This document shows positions 51,148-59,901 of a DNA stretch of 64,000 bases, one piece after another. Source of the DNA: JADKAV01 sp037045455 (GTDB taxonomy: Bacteria > Actinomycetota > Actinomycetes > S36-B12 > UBA10799); assembly GCA_037045455.1 (NCBI GenBank), contig JBAOIN010000009.1:207819-271818 (forward strand). Reading direction: 5' to 3'. The stretch's first letter is position 1. Every line of letters begins with the position of its first letter. A program made the translations under genes and the position numbers. Under the pieces are notes generated by a model that worked only from the letters and a program-made list of their open reading frames with translations, searched no databases and was not told where the DNA came from.

Positions 51148-52785
51148 ATGCGTCGAGCCATCGTTTTGATTGCTTCTGCTTGCCTGTTGGTCGCGCCAGG
51201 ACCTGCCTTCGCCATGGGTGACAATCTTCCCCCCGGCGCCAACCCAGCGGTGTGGCAGCGCTACGTCACCAGTTACCAGGCAATGCCCGACTGGGCGCCG
51301 CAGGGCAGCATCGTCGCGGACACTGGCTTCCGGCCTCATCCCAACGGCTTCGGCTTCTTCAACACTGGGGTCCCGGACGCCGTGAACAACGCGGTGTTTG
51401 GCACGCCGCTGTCCGGGCCGAAGAACCTCGACGCCGAGGCGATGCGTGACCTCATGGGCAAGCGGGTCTGCCTCGAGCGCCGGGCCGAGGGCCCCTGCAC
51501 GCTGACCTCGGCCGCGCGGCAGTACATGCAGAGCACGAACGCGGACATGGCGGGCGGACACTGCTTCGGATTCGCCACGACGGCAGCCGCGCTGTTCGAT
51601 CGCACCCTGCGGCCCGAACAGTTCCAGTCTGGGATCACCCGCACGTACGACCTCTCACTGCAGGAGCCGATCTCCCGGGAGATCGCACGCAATATGGCTG
51701 CGCAGTACTCCATGGACATCGCCGAGAACTACCGGCTCAAGCCGACTCAGTTGGTGAAGGTCCTCAAGCGCGAACTCCGTCCCGGAGCCGCGCCCTACAC
51801 GCTGTTCCTGCTGTGGGACGGCGGCGGTCACGCCGTTACGCCGTACGCGCTCTACGACCGCGGCGACGGCCAGTACGACGTGGGGATCTACGACAACAAC
51901 TACCCAGACGCCGAGCGCGCCATCCACATCGACACCAAGAAGGACAAGTACCAGTATCTGGTCGGGACCAACCCCAACGCTGCCCCGACGATCGCCAACA
52001 AAGTCATCGGCCTGGTGCCGGTTTCGGAGATCGCCAAACGGCAAGCCTGCCCGTTCTGCCCCGGCACGAACGCCACGACCGTCACCTTGACCCCGGTCAA
52101 GACCAAGGTGCCGATCACGACCCGCATCACCGACTTGAACGGCAAGCGGATCAAGGGCGCGAAGGTGCGCCGGCCGGTCGACCCGTGGCAGCCCGGTCAG
52201 CTGTGGCAGTTCCCCACCTACGAGATCCCGGCCAAGCAGGACTTCGTCGTGACGATCGATGCCCGCAAGAGCCGTAAGGATCTCCGACTCGGCGTGCTCG
52301 CGGCCACCGGCGATTTCACGATCGGAGCCAGCGGGGCGACAGTACCGGCCCGGGGCGTCGCCGCCGCTGGCCTTGACCCTGCTAAGGGCGTTGTGGTCTA
52401 CACGATCGCCAAGGGCAAGCGCAGCTCGGCTGACCTCGGCCGGCTGGCGTTCGTACAGAACTTCCCGTCCAGCAGCGTGCAGGTCGCAGCGACGCCGAAG
52501 ACAGGCGGTTTCCTGATCGGCCGGATGCGCCAGCAGCAGTCCCGCGTGGAGGTGTTCACCCCCGGCAAGCAATCGGCGAAGTCCGCGGTCGCCGCACAGT
52601 TGGAGTTCGAGAAAGGCGGCCAGGCAGTACAGGTGGAGGCGATCGCCAAAGCCCGGATTCCAGGCGCCGGCAAGCTGGTGATCGACTACGCGAAGTGGCA
52701 ACCGAAGTCGCAGCAGGGGCTGCGGGCCTACGTCACGACCGCAGGTCAGCGAAAACCGGTCACGGTCCGGATCAGCGCCACCTAG
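51148..52785 (+). CDS. Secreted protein with papain-like/transglutaminase-like Cys-His-Asp pattern
   Basis: 545 residues with signal peptide (VLIASACLLVAPGPAFA). Cys139 in GGHCFGFATTAAALF, His228 in WDGGGHAVTPYALYDRGDGQ and Asp249 in VGIYDNNYPD are spaced as in papain-fold cysteine hydrolases. The second half (after residue 310) is beta-rich with Lys/Arg and repeated VTLTPVKTKVP, VTIDARKSRKDLR and similar strands, perhaps surface-binding. Substrate unknown. The upstream 88 bp is AT-rich with AGTAA-n8-TTACT (51090-51107). I recognise no named family. Confidence 0.72.
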   Translation: MRRAIVLIASACLLVAPGPAFAMGDNLPPGANPAVWQRYVTSYQAMPDWAPQGSIVADTGFRPHPNGFGFFNTGVPDAVNNAVFGTPLSGPKNLDAEAMRDLMGKRVCLERRAEGPCTLTSAARQYMQSTNADMAGGHCFGFATTAAALFDRTLRPEQFQSGITRTYDLSLQEPISREIARNMAAQYSMDIAENYRLKPTQLVKVLKRELRPGAAPYTLFLLWDGGGHAVTPYALYDRGDGQYDVGIYDNNYPDAERAIHIDTKKDKYQYLVGTNPNAAPTIANKVIGLVPVSEIAKRQACPFCPGTNATTVTLTPVKTKVPITTRITDLNGKRIKGAKVRRPVDPWQPGQLWQFPTYEIPAKQDFVVTIDARKSRKDLRLGVLAATGDFTIGASGATVPARGVAAAGLDPAKGVVVYTIAKGKRSSADLGRLAFVQNFPSSSVQVAATPKTGGFLIGRMRQQQSRVEVFTPGKQSAKSAVAAQLEFEKGGQAVQVEAIAKARIPGAGKLVIDYAKWQPKSQQGLRAYVTTAGQRKPVTVRISAT

Positions 52786-52786
52786 G

Positions 52787-54235
52787 CTACGTCGAGACCG
52801 CCGGCAGTTTGAGCCCCACGATCTCGTCGCGGGCGACCTCCCGGACCGCGAGCAAGCCGGCGACCGCATCCACGTCGGCACCGCCGCCCAGCACCGCGGA
52901 CAGCACCGGCGGCAGGTCAGCGCGGTAGTCATGACCGATCGAGCGGAACACGCCTGACTGCTGCTGGGCGGCGAACGTCAGGTCGAACAGCACCTGCCAC
53001 CACGTGAGCAGCGGCAGCCACGCCATGTCCGCCGGGACGTTGCGCCCGCGGGTTCCCCGCAGCCACCACGGCTTTCGCACTGCCAGCGGCCGGTCCCATT
53101 TCGTCACTGGATCCGCGTCGTGGTCGATGAACCACAGTTGGGCCTTCTCCTGCCCGGTCAGTTGCTGCCAGCGATCGAGATGGACCACGCCGGAGAAGCG
53201 CAGGAACCGCTCGCGCAACGACGGGCCGCCGGGGGTTCCCACCGAAACCACGGCATCCACCCCCGAGACCCGGCCTTCGTCGTCCACGCGGCTCGGCGCG
53301 ATCTGCAACGCCTCCTGGGCAACCCGGGCGCCGAGGCTTTCGCCGTACATCACCACGCGGCCATGTGTCCGGCCGGCCACGGCGTCGAGCAGCATGCGCG
53401 CCGTCTGGGCCCCGAGCCGGACCCGGCCCAAGGACAGCATCGACGGCAGCACGCCGTACTGGATGACGACGCTGGCGACATCCCCGCGCGTGAAGCATTC
53501 GATCGCCTCGGCCGCCACGTAGTCGGCATAGCCCGATCCGGCAGGGCACATGATCAGCAGGTTGGAACGCTCGAACCCGCCGAGCCGCTCGAGTTCGGAC
53601 ACCGCGATGGCGACGCGTTCCTCGACGGTGGCGGCCGTGTGCAGCCCCACGTAGACACGAATCGGTTCGATGGCTGCAGGGTCGACGGTCCGGATCTCCT
53701 CAGCCGGCGTCCGCAAGGACACGAAGCGGCGGCCGTCGCGGGCCAGCGTCGCGTAGTCCACGCCGGACGCCGGCCCGCCTGAGACGAACTCGCTGTGCGG
53801 AGGTTCTCGCAAGGCCGGGTCCGCGCGGATGCCGATCGCCCGCAACTTCGTGAGCCCGAGGTGGGCGGCAGTTGCTGTTGCGGCGGCGGCTCCCAGACCC
53901 CACCACCCTCGCCGTGCCAGTGTCACACCGACCCGAGGCAGCGCCAGACCGGCCACCGTTCCGGCTGCCACGGCCAGCGGCGTGTTCTGCGGCCGGGGAT
54001 CCCAGGCCGGGTACGCCTCCCGCTGCGCCTTCACATGCACGCTGGAGCGCCACAGGCCGACCCCCGCCCCAGCTACCAGCAGCCAGCGCGGCGTGCGCAG
54101 CGTGACCGGCTTGGCCACGACAGCGGCCGTCAGCGCACACCCGCCTGTGACCAGTGCCTGATGCACCGTCGTACGCGGGACGAGCGTCGGTCGCAACGAC
54201 TCGACGACGGCCGAACCGACGATGAGCGGGATCAC
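52787..54235 (-). CDS. Alpha/beta hydrolase with membrane N-terminus (Abhydrolase_9-like)
   Basis: 482 residues. Several N-terminal hydrophobic helices followed by a hydrolase domain with nucleophile elbow YGESLGARVAQEAL and a late His (LWFIDHDADPVTKW). RTVDPAAIEPIRVYVGLHTAATVEERV and AGSGYADYVAAEAIECFTRGD are typical of PF10081, an actinobacterial membrane-linked hydrolase family. GTG at 54235. Ends 1 bp from the convergent secreted protein gene. Substrate unknown. Confidence 0.85.
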   Translation of the reverse strand: MIPLIVGSAVVESLRPTLVPRTTVHQALVTGGCALTAAVVAKPVTLRTPRWLLVAGAGVGLWRSSVHVKAQREAYPAWDPRPQNTPLAVAAGTVAGLALPRVGVTLARRGWWGLGAAAATATAAHLGLTKLRAIGIRADPALREPPHSEFVSGGPASGVDYATLARDGRRFVSLRTPAEEIRTVDPAAIEPIRVYVGLHTAATVEERVAIAVSELERLGGFERSNLLIMCPAGSGYADYVAAEAIECFTRGDVASVVIQYGVLPSMLSLGRVRLGAQTARMLLDAVAGRTHGRVVMYGESLGARVAQEALQIAPSRVDDEGRVSGVDAVVSVGTPGGPSLRERFLRFSGVVHLDRWQQLTGQEKAQLWFIDHDADPVTKWDRPLAVRKPWWLRGTRGRNVPADMAWLPLLTWWQVLFDLTFAAQQQSGVFRSIGHDYRADLPPVLSAVLGGGADVDAVAGLLAVREVARDEIVGLKLPAVST

Positions 54236-54371
54236 CGCAACATTGTGCCGAAACGCGGGGAAGTCAGGGATCCGGGGCCAGGTGCGAGTTGAATGAGCGA
54301 CCGCCGCGCAGCCGCCACAATTGCGCCCGGATCTGGCCGTGTCGTCCGCGCCGGTGGCATATCGTCGGCCC

Positions 54372-55187
54372 ATGACCGCCCGTCCGGCCTACGACCGCCT
54401 GCTGAACCTTGCGCTCACCCTTTCCGGCGCTGGACGGGTGGGCGTGAACACACCGGACCTGCTCCAGCGGGTGGGATACGCCGACGACGAGGCCGGCAAA
54501 CGCGCGTTGATGCGCGATCTCGACGATCTGCGCGCGGTGGGCCTGCGGATCGACAATGCGGCCGGAGACGGTGAGTATGCCCGTTACGTGCTGCAGCCCG
54601 GGGACGTACGACTGCAGGTGGAGTTCACGGCGGCCCAGCGCACTGCGTTGTCCGCCGCGCTGGCAACGGCCCAGGGCCGGGTCACCAACGATGCCCGGCC
54701 GCTGCCGGTGGACGTCGACCGGGTCCGGGAGGCTGTGCGAGCGCGCTGCCTGATGCGCTTCGCCTACAACGGCACGCCGCGCGAGGTCGACCCATACAGC
54801 TATCAGTGGATCCCCGGCGACGTGCTGCTGGTGGGTCGGGACCGGGCCGCTGAACGGGTCAAGTCCTTCTCCGTGCGCCGGCTTCTGGATCTGCAGATCG
54901 AAGGCCCCGGAACGGCCGACATTCCCGCTGATGTCCCCCGGCCGAGCCTGGATCCGGTGACCTGGCTGGTCGACGAGCCGGTGACGGCCGAACTTCAGTG
55001 TCCAGGCTTCACCGACGACGTCGTCGCGCTGGTGGGTGGTGAGATCTCCGGCGACACGGCAATCGTCCCGGTCACCAACCGGCGGATCTTCTTCACCCGT
55101 CTGATCGAGCTCGGCTCCCGGGCCCGGCTGGTCGGTCCGCAGATCCTGCGCGACGAGTTGCGTAGCTTGCTGCAGGCGGCGCTGTGA
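54372..55187 (+). CDS. pafB: WYL-domain transcriptional regulator, PafB-like
   Basis: 271 residues. N-terminal winged helix (RPAYDRLLNLALTLSGAGRVGVNTPDLLQRV), central WYL domain with FAYNGTPREVDPYSYQWIPGDVLLVGRD and KSFSVRRLL, and a C-terminal WCX-like extension. PafB and PafC form a DNA-damage-responsive activator in mycobacteria, where they lie by pafA; here no proteasome gene is nearby. TATCGT 6 nt before the ATG. Overlaps the next gene by GTGA. Confidence 0.86.
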   Translation: MTARPAYDRLLNLALTLSGAGRVGVNTPDLLQRVGYADDEAGKRALMRDLDDLRAVGLRIDNAAGDGEYARYVLQPGDVRLQVEFTAAQRTALSAALATAQGRVTNDARPLPVDVDRVREAVRARCLMRFAYNGTPREVDPYSYQWIPGDVLLVGRDRAAERVKSFSVRRLLDLQIEGPGTADIPADVPRPSLDPVTWLVDEPVTAELQCPGFTDDVVALVGGEISGDTAIVPVTNRRIFFTRLIELGSRARLVGPQILRDELRSLLQAAL

Positions 55188-56125
55188 AGCGCACGAAAGC
55201 CGCTGCCGCGTTTGCCCGGCTGTCCAGCGTGCTCACCATGCTGCACGCCCACCCGCGCGGACTGCGGCTGGACTATCTCGCCGAGCAAGTCGGAGTGCCC
55301 GAGACCCTTCTGCGCGAGGAACTGCTGGCCTACTACGCCGCCGACACGTTGTCGGTGCGGCCGGACACCATCGTCTTCGTCTCCTCAGATGGCCAGGAGG
55401 ACGACCCGCATTCTGCGGAAATCGTGCGCGTGGTCAGCGATCGGCCAACCGCTGAACTGGGTGTGGAGATGATGAGCCCGGAGGAATGGGTGCGCACCTA
55501 CGAGGCGGCGGCGTGGGTGCACGAGTCGCAGCCGGACAACGCCGATCTGGCCGCAGCCATCGAGATCATCCGTGACCGCATCGTCAGCGGTAGCCCGGCT
55601 CGACCGGACAGCGACGTCGGAACGGTGGTCGCGAAGGCGGTGCAGGACCGGACCTATCTGGATCTGGAGTACTCACGGGCCTGGAAGCCGGGTGTGGTCA
55701 GCCGCCACGTTGCGCCGTTGCGCCTGGTCCAGACCTCGCACGGATGGGAGCTCGACGCGCTGCTGGACGGCGATTTGCGCACGTTCCTCATCGACCGCAT
55801 TCGCAGCGCCCGGCCGACCACGCAGACGTTCACGCCGCCACCGGATGCCGATGCGAGGCTGGCCGCGCACCGCACCGAGACTGCGGTCCGGCTGTCGATC
55901 CCGCAAGGCTGGCTGTGGCTGGTGGACCGCTACGCGCAAAACAGCATCGTCGAGGCGCAGGACGAGGACGACGTCACGGTCGTTGCGCAGTTCTTGCCGC
56001 CGGTGCCCGAGCGCGTGGGGTTGATCCTGGTGAGCGCGCCGGGCTCGTTCGTCGTGGAGCCGAGCGACCTCAACGACGCGGGTCCGGCCATGGCCCAGGT
56101 GCTGCTGGAGCATCACGGTTTGTGA
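55184..56125 (+). CDS. pafC: WYL-domain transcriptional regulator, PafC-like
   Basis: 313 residues: winged helix (AAAFARLSSVLTMLHAHPRGLRLDYLAEQVGVPETLLREELLAYY), WYL domain (LDLEYSRAWKPGVVSRHVAPLRLVQTSHGWELDALLDGDLRTFLIDRIRSA) and C-terminal extension. Acts with the preceding PafB-like protein as a heterodimer by homology. GTG start overlaps pafB by 4 bp. Confidence 0.86.
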   Translation: MKRTKAAAAFARLSSVLTMLHAHPRGLRLDYLAEQVGVPETLLREELLAYYAADTLSVRPDTIVFVSSDGQEDDPHSAEIVRVVSDRPTAELGVEMMSPEEWVRTYEAAAWVHESQPDNADLAAAIEIIRDRIVSGSPARPDSDVGTVVAKAVQDRTYLDLEYSRAWKPGVVSRHVAPLRLVQTSHGWELDALLDGDLRTFLIDRIRSARPTTQTFTPPPDADARLAAHRTETAVRLSIPQGWLWLVDRYAQNSIVEAQDEDDVTVVAQFLPPVPERVGLILVSAPGSFVVEPSDLNDAGPAMAQVLLEHHGL

Positions 56126-56222
56126 AGAAGCACTGATTGCTGCAGCCAGGACATGAGTAAGCGGCGGTTCCGAAAGCAAACCCCACCCTTGCGAATCGGG
56201 CGAAGTGGGCGAGACTGGACAC

Positions 56223-57152
56223 ATGCGAATCGCGAATGACGTCACCGGCTTGATCGGCAACACTCCCCTCGTGCGGCTCAACCGCATCACCGACGGGGCG
56301 CAAGCCACCATTGCGGCCAAGCTCGAGTTCTACAACCCTGCCAACAGCGTCAAGGACCGCATCGGTGTGGCCATGATCGACGCCGCACAGGAAGCCGGAC
56401 TCATCGGCCCCGACACTGTGATCGTGGAGCCCACCAGCGGCAACACCGGCATCGCGCTGGCGATGGTGTGTGCCGCCCGCGGCATCAAGTGTGTGCTGAC
56501 CATGCCGGAGACGATGAGCAATGAGCGCCGGATGCTGCTGCGCGCGTTCGGGGCCGACCTCGTGCTCACGCCCGGACCGGAGGGTATGGGAGGCGCCATC
56601 GCCCGCGCCGAGCAACTTGCCAAGGAGAACCCCAACTACCTGATGCCGCAGCAGTTCGCGAACCCTGCCAACCCGGCGATCCACCGCGCGACCACGGCTG
56701 AGGAGCTCTGGAACGACACCGACGGACAGGTCGACATCGTGGTCTCCGGTGTGGGGACAGGGGGCACCATCACGGGGGTCGGTCAGGTCCTCAAGGAGCG
56801 CAACCCGTCGGTCCAGATCATCGCCGTGGAGCCGGCCGCATCGCCGGTCCTGTCCGGTGGCACGAAGGGCCCGCACCCGATCCAGGGCATCGGCGCGGGC
56901 TTCGTCCCGGAGATCCTCGACACCGACGTGTACGACGAGATCGTTCAGGTGGATGCTGAGGACGCGATGGCGACCGCGCGACGCAGTGCCCGCGAGGAGG
57001 GGCTGCTCGTGGGCATCTCCTCGGGTGCGGCGTTGTGGGCCGCCGTTGAGGTCGCCAAGCGACCGGAGAACGCCGGGAAGCTGATCGTGGTGATCATCCC
57101 GAGTTTCGGGGAGCGCTACCTGAGCACGGCGCTGTTCGCCGACCTGGCGTAG
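56223..57152 (+). CDS. cysK: Cysteine synthase A (O-acetylserine sulfhydrylase)
   Basis: PLP enzyme making cysteine from O-acetylserine and sulfide. 309 residues. PLP lysine in EFYNPANSVKDRIGVAM, PTSGNTGIALA phosphate loop, GTGGTITGVG, and SSGAALWAA. GAGACT lies 6 nt before the ATG. The convergent gene on the other side of a family B element encodes the serine acetyltransferase that makes its substrate. Confidence 0.96.
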   Translation: MRIANDVTGLIGNTPLVRLNRITDGAQATIAAKLEFYNPANSVKDRIGVAMIDAAQEAGLIGPDTVIVEPTSGNTGIALAMVCAARGIKCVLTMPETMSNERRMLLRAFGADLVLTPGPEGMGGAIARAEQLAKENPNYLMPQQFANPANPAIHRATTAEELWNDTDGQVDIVVSGVGTGGTITGVGQVLKERNPSVQIIAVEPAASPVLSGGTKGPHPIQGIGAGFVPEILDTDVYDEIVQVDAEDAMATARRSAREEGLLVGISSGAALWAAVEVAKRPENAGKLIVVIIPSFGERYLSTALFADLA

Positions 57153-57169
57153 TTCCGGTCCCGCCTGGA

Positions 57170-57265
57170 ATCCGTGAGACCTTCGCTCAGCCGTTAGAGG
57201 TTGTGCACTCCCGTTAGAGGTTCGCGGGGTGTTTTGGACTAACGGATGGACCGGAGACTAACCGC
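57170..57265. repeat. Family B palindromic element, copy 3 (five units)
   Basis: Forward units of the CCGTTAGA type at 57170, 57190 and 57210, reverse units at 57238 and 57256; the centre keeps TGTTTTGG but is less symmetrical than copies 1 and 2. Sits between the convergent cysK and epsC stops. Confidence 0.75.
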
Positions 57266-57281
57266 TGCGGCGAAGCGAGCG

Positions 57282-58124
57282 TCAGATCCCGCCACCGTCG
57301 GTGAAGGCCTCCACTTGGGTCCTCGCCTGCGTGACGAAACTGCCCGGCGGTAGGTCGTTGGTCACCCAGACCCCACCGCCGATGACCGAGCCTTTGCCGA
57401 TGGTGATGCGTCCGAGCACTGTCGCGCCCGAGTAGATCGTGACGTCGTCCTCGACGATGGGGTGGCGCGGCATGCCCTTGGGAACGCCGTCGAGCTTCTT
57501 CGCGCCGAGCGTCACGTGCTGGTACAAACGCACGTTGTCGCCGAGGATCGCGGTCTCGCCGATCACCACACCAGTGCCGTGGTCGATGAAACACCCGCCG
57601 CCGATGGAGGCTGCCGGATGGATGTCGATGCCGGTCTCCGCGCGACCCAACTCGGAGATAACCCGAGCCACGAAGGGCACCCCGAGCCGGTGCAGACTGT
57701 GGGCGATGCGGTGGTGCATCATCGCGTGGATGCCCGGGTAGCACACGAGTACTTCGGCGACGCTGCGCGCAGCCGGATCACCGCGGTAGGCCATCTGGAT
57801 GTCGGAGTCGAGCAGAACGCGGATCTCCGGCAGGCTCTCCGCGAACCGGCCCACCAAGTCGTCACACTCCACCACGGTCTGGCCCGACCGCCGCTGGAAC
57901 GCCAATTCGGTCGCGACCTCTCCGGTGAGGTTGCCGAGGGCGGATTCGAGCATCCTGCGGACAAAGGCACCCACGTCGCCGCCCGCCATCCCCAGCCGCT
58001 GCGGGAACAGGGCTTTGATCAGGTGGTCGGTGACTTCGGAGAGCACCGCCCGCGAAGGCAGTTCGCCCTCATCCTCGGTGCGCAGTTCTGCAAGTGCCGC
58101 CAGGACCTTGTCGTCGGCTCTCAC
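57282..58124 (-). CDS. epsC: Serine O-acetyltransferase, EpsC-like
   Basis: 280 residues. Hexapeptide-repeat left-handed beta helix at the C-terminus (IDIHPAASIGGGCFIDHGTGVVIGETAILGDNVRLYQHVTLGA; catalytic His in DHGTG and QHVTLG) behind a helical domain of about 160 residues, longer than short CysE. Makes O-acetylserine from serine and acetyl-CoA. GTG start overlaps the upstream YciI-like gene by GTGA. Confidence 0.93.
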   Translation of the reverse strand: MRADDKVLAALAELRTEDEGELPSRAVLSEVTDHLIKALFPQRLGMAGGDVGAFVRRMLESALGNLTGEVATELAFQRRSGQTVVECDDLVGRFAESLPEIRVLLDSDIQMAYRGDPAARSVAEVLVCYPGIHAMMHHRIAHSLHRLGVPFVARVISELGRAETGIDIHPAASIGGGCFIDHGTGVVIGETAILGDNVRLYQHVTLGAKKLDGVPKGMPRHPIVEDDVTIYSGATVLGRITIGKGSVIGGGVWVTNDLPPGSFVTQARTQVEAFTDGGGI

Positions 58125-58507
58125 AGGTCGTACCCCGCGACCACATCCTGCACATCCTCAGGGAAGTCGTCCATCTCCTGGATCTGGCGCAACTCCAGCA
58201 CATCGCCGGGTAAGGCGGGGCAACGCCGGGCCCACTCCACAGCGGCCTCGTGCGAGCTCACGTTGAGAATCCAGTAACCGCCCACAGCCCCCGCCGATTC
58301 GATGTCCGACACCGACGAACCGTCTTCCCCGAAACGCACCTGCACGCCGGAGGTCGGCGGGTGCAGTCCGTTCAACGACTCCAGCACGCCCGCGTCGGCG
58401 AGCTCCTGGTTGTACGTCATCATCGCGTCGACCATCTCCGGCGACGGCATCTCATCGGCCTCAGCCGAGCCGTAAACGCTGGGGATCATGAACATCACGT
58501 ACTGCAT
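58121..58507 (-). CDS. YciI/DGPF-domain protein
   Basis: 128 residues of the YCII-related dimeric alpha-beta barrel type: MQYVMFMIPS, ADEMPSPEMVDAMMTYNQELADAGVL, a region V..DGSSVSDIES and YWILNVSSHEAAVEWARRCPA. Often found with ECF sigma factors, but none is next to this gene. GAGGAG lies about 7 nt before the ATG. Function unknown. Confidence 0.86.
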   Translation of the reverse strand: MQYVMFMIPSVYGSAEADEMPSPEMVDAMMTYNQELADAGVLESLNGLHPPTSGVQVRFGEDGSSVSDIESAGAVGGYWILNVSSHEAAVEWARRCPALPGDVLELRQIQEMDDFPEDVQDVVAGYDL

Positions 58508-58581
58508 CGCCGCTCCTCGGGGATCCTGACCGAAGCCTACCCGCGTTCGAAGCCCCTCACCGGGGCGGACGAGGATGGGGC

Positions 58582-58899
58582 ATGGACGAACGCCTGTCTG
58601 GAACGTGGACGATCACTGAGTTGCTGCCGGACGGGATCCGGCCGCAGACCGCCGAGATCACGTTCGAAGACCATCGGCTGTACTTCTACGCCGGGTGCAA
58701 CCGGGCGATGGGTTCGTACACCATTGACGGGCACACACTCACCGCCGGACCGGTCGCGCTGACGATGATGTACTGCCCGGACATGAGCGCCGAGCAACAC
58801 CTGTGCCGGGTGCTCGCGGAGCCCCTTGACGTGAGCATCGACGGCGACAGACTGACCGCCACCGGCCCAGTCGGCGGCTTCACAGCACGGCGCGCCTGA
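58582..58899 (+). CDS. META domain protein (HslJ-like), no signal peptide
   Basis: 105 residues. LSGTWTITELLPDG, then FYAGCNRAMGSYTIDGHTLTAGPVALTMMYCPD with the two conserved Cys (GCN and MYCPD), and a final strand of GDRLTATGPVGG: the META core. Unlike most members it has no visible export signal, so it may be cytoplasmic or the start may be upstream. Function unknown. Confidence 0.87.
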   Translation: MDERLSGTWTITELLPDGIRPQTAEITFEDHRLYFYAGCNRAMGSYTIDGHTLTAGPVALTMMYCPDMSAEQHLCRVLAEPLDVSIDGDRLTATGPVGGFTARRA

Positions 58900-58935
58900 G
58901 CATCGCGGCGCTTCCGCGGGGCCACCATAGGCAGC

Positions 58936-59898
58936 GTGCTGCACCTGCGCGTCTACTCGCCGACACCTCTGACACAGGCGGCTGCGGACGTGCTTGGGGC
59001 CTCCAGCCTTGTCACCAGCCTGGCGGTGATACGGGATGCGGGGGTGAAACCTTCCGGTGACCTGATCATGGCCGACATCCCGCGCGAGGCCGCCAATGAC
59101 GTGATCGACGAACTCCGGGCGCTCGGCCTGCAGGACGAAGGTGCCATCCAAGTGGTCCCGGTGCCGACGTGGATCTCGAGGAACGCCCTGCGCGCCGAGG
59201 CCGACGCCCCGGGGTCGGGGTCGGACGCGGTCGTCTGGGCCGAAGTGACGCAGCGCGCTTACGACGACACCGAATTCACATGGACCTTCGGCTGGTTCAT
59301 GATCATGGCGACTCTGATCGCCAGCATCGGAATCGTCTTGGACTCACAGATCCTGATCATCGGTGCGATGGTCCTGGGCCCGGAGTTCGGCGCGGTCGCC
59401 GCCCTCGGACTGTCCCTGGTGCGCCACCGCCCGAGACTGTTCCGGCGGGCGCTCCGAACACTGGTCGGCGGATTCACCGTCGCGATCCTGAGCACCGCCG
59501 CCTTGGCCGCCGTCGGTCGGGCGGCCGGCTGGATCGACCTCGGCGACGTGGTGGGGCCCCGACCATTGACCCAGTTCATCTACACCCCGGACAAGTGGTC
59601 GCTGCTGGTGTCGCTGATCGCCGGCGCCGCAGGGGTTCTTGCCTTGACGTCGGCACGCGCTGGTGGGCTGGCCGGGGTGTTCATCTCTGTGACCACCATC
59701 CCGGCAGCCGGCAATGTGGCACTCGGTTTGGCGTTCGGCGCCTGGCAGGAAGTGATCGGCAGTTCGCTGCAACTGGCCATCAACATCACGGGCATGGCGT
59801 TGGCGGGCTGGGTGACTCTTCTGATCCAGAAACATCTGGGAGGACGGATCGGCCGGCCCCCCGAAGTGATGCGAGGAGGACCGGCCGAATCCGCGTGA
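58936..59898 (+). CDS. DUF389 family membrane protein
   Basis: 320 residues. N-terminal cytoplasmic domain (LHLRVYSPTPLTQAAADVLG) of about 100 residues, then about seven helices with the DUF389 hallmark WFMIMATLIASIGIVLDSQILIIGAMVLGPEFGAVAALGLSL (core ILIIGAMVLGPEFG). Function unknown; transport or signalling has been suggested for the family. GTG start. Confidence 0.9.
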   Translation: MLHLRVYSPTPLTQAAADVLGASSLVTSLAVIRDAGVKPSGDLIMADIPREAANDVIDELRALGLQDEGAIQVVPVPTWISRNALRAEADAPGSGSDAVVWAEVTQRAYDDTEFTWTFGWFMIMATLIASIGIVLDSQILIIGAMVLGPEFGAVAALGLSLVRHRPRLFRRALRTLVGGFTVAILSTAALAAVGRAAGWIDLGDVVGPRPLTQFIYTPDKWSLLVSLIAGAAGVLALTSARAGGLAGVFISVTTIPAAGNVALGLAFGAWQEVIGSSLQLAINITGMALAGWVTLLIQKHLGGRIGRPPEVMRGGPAESA

Positions 59899-59901
59899 GG
59901 T

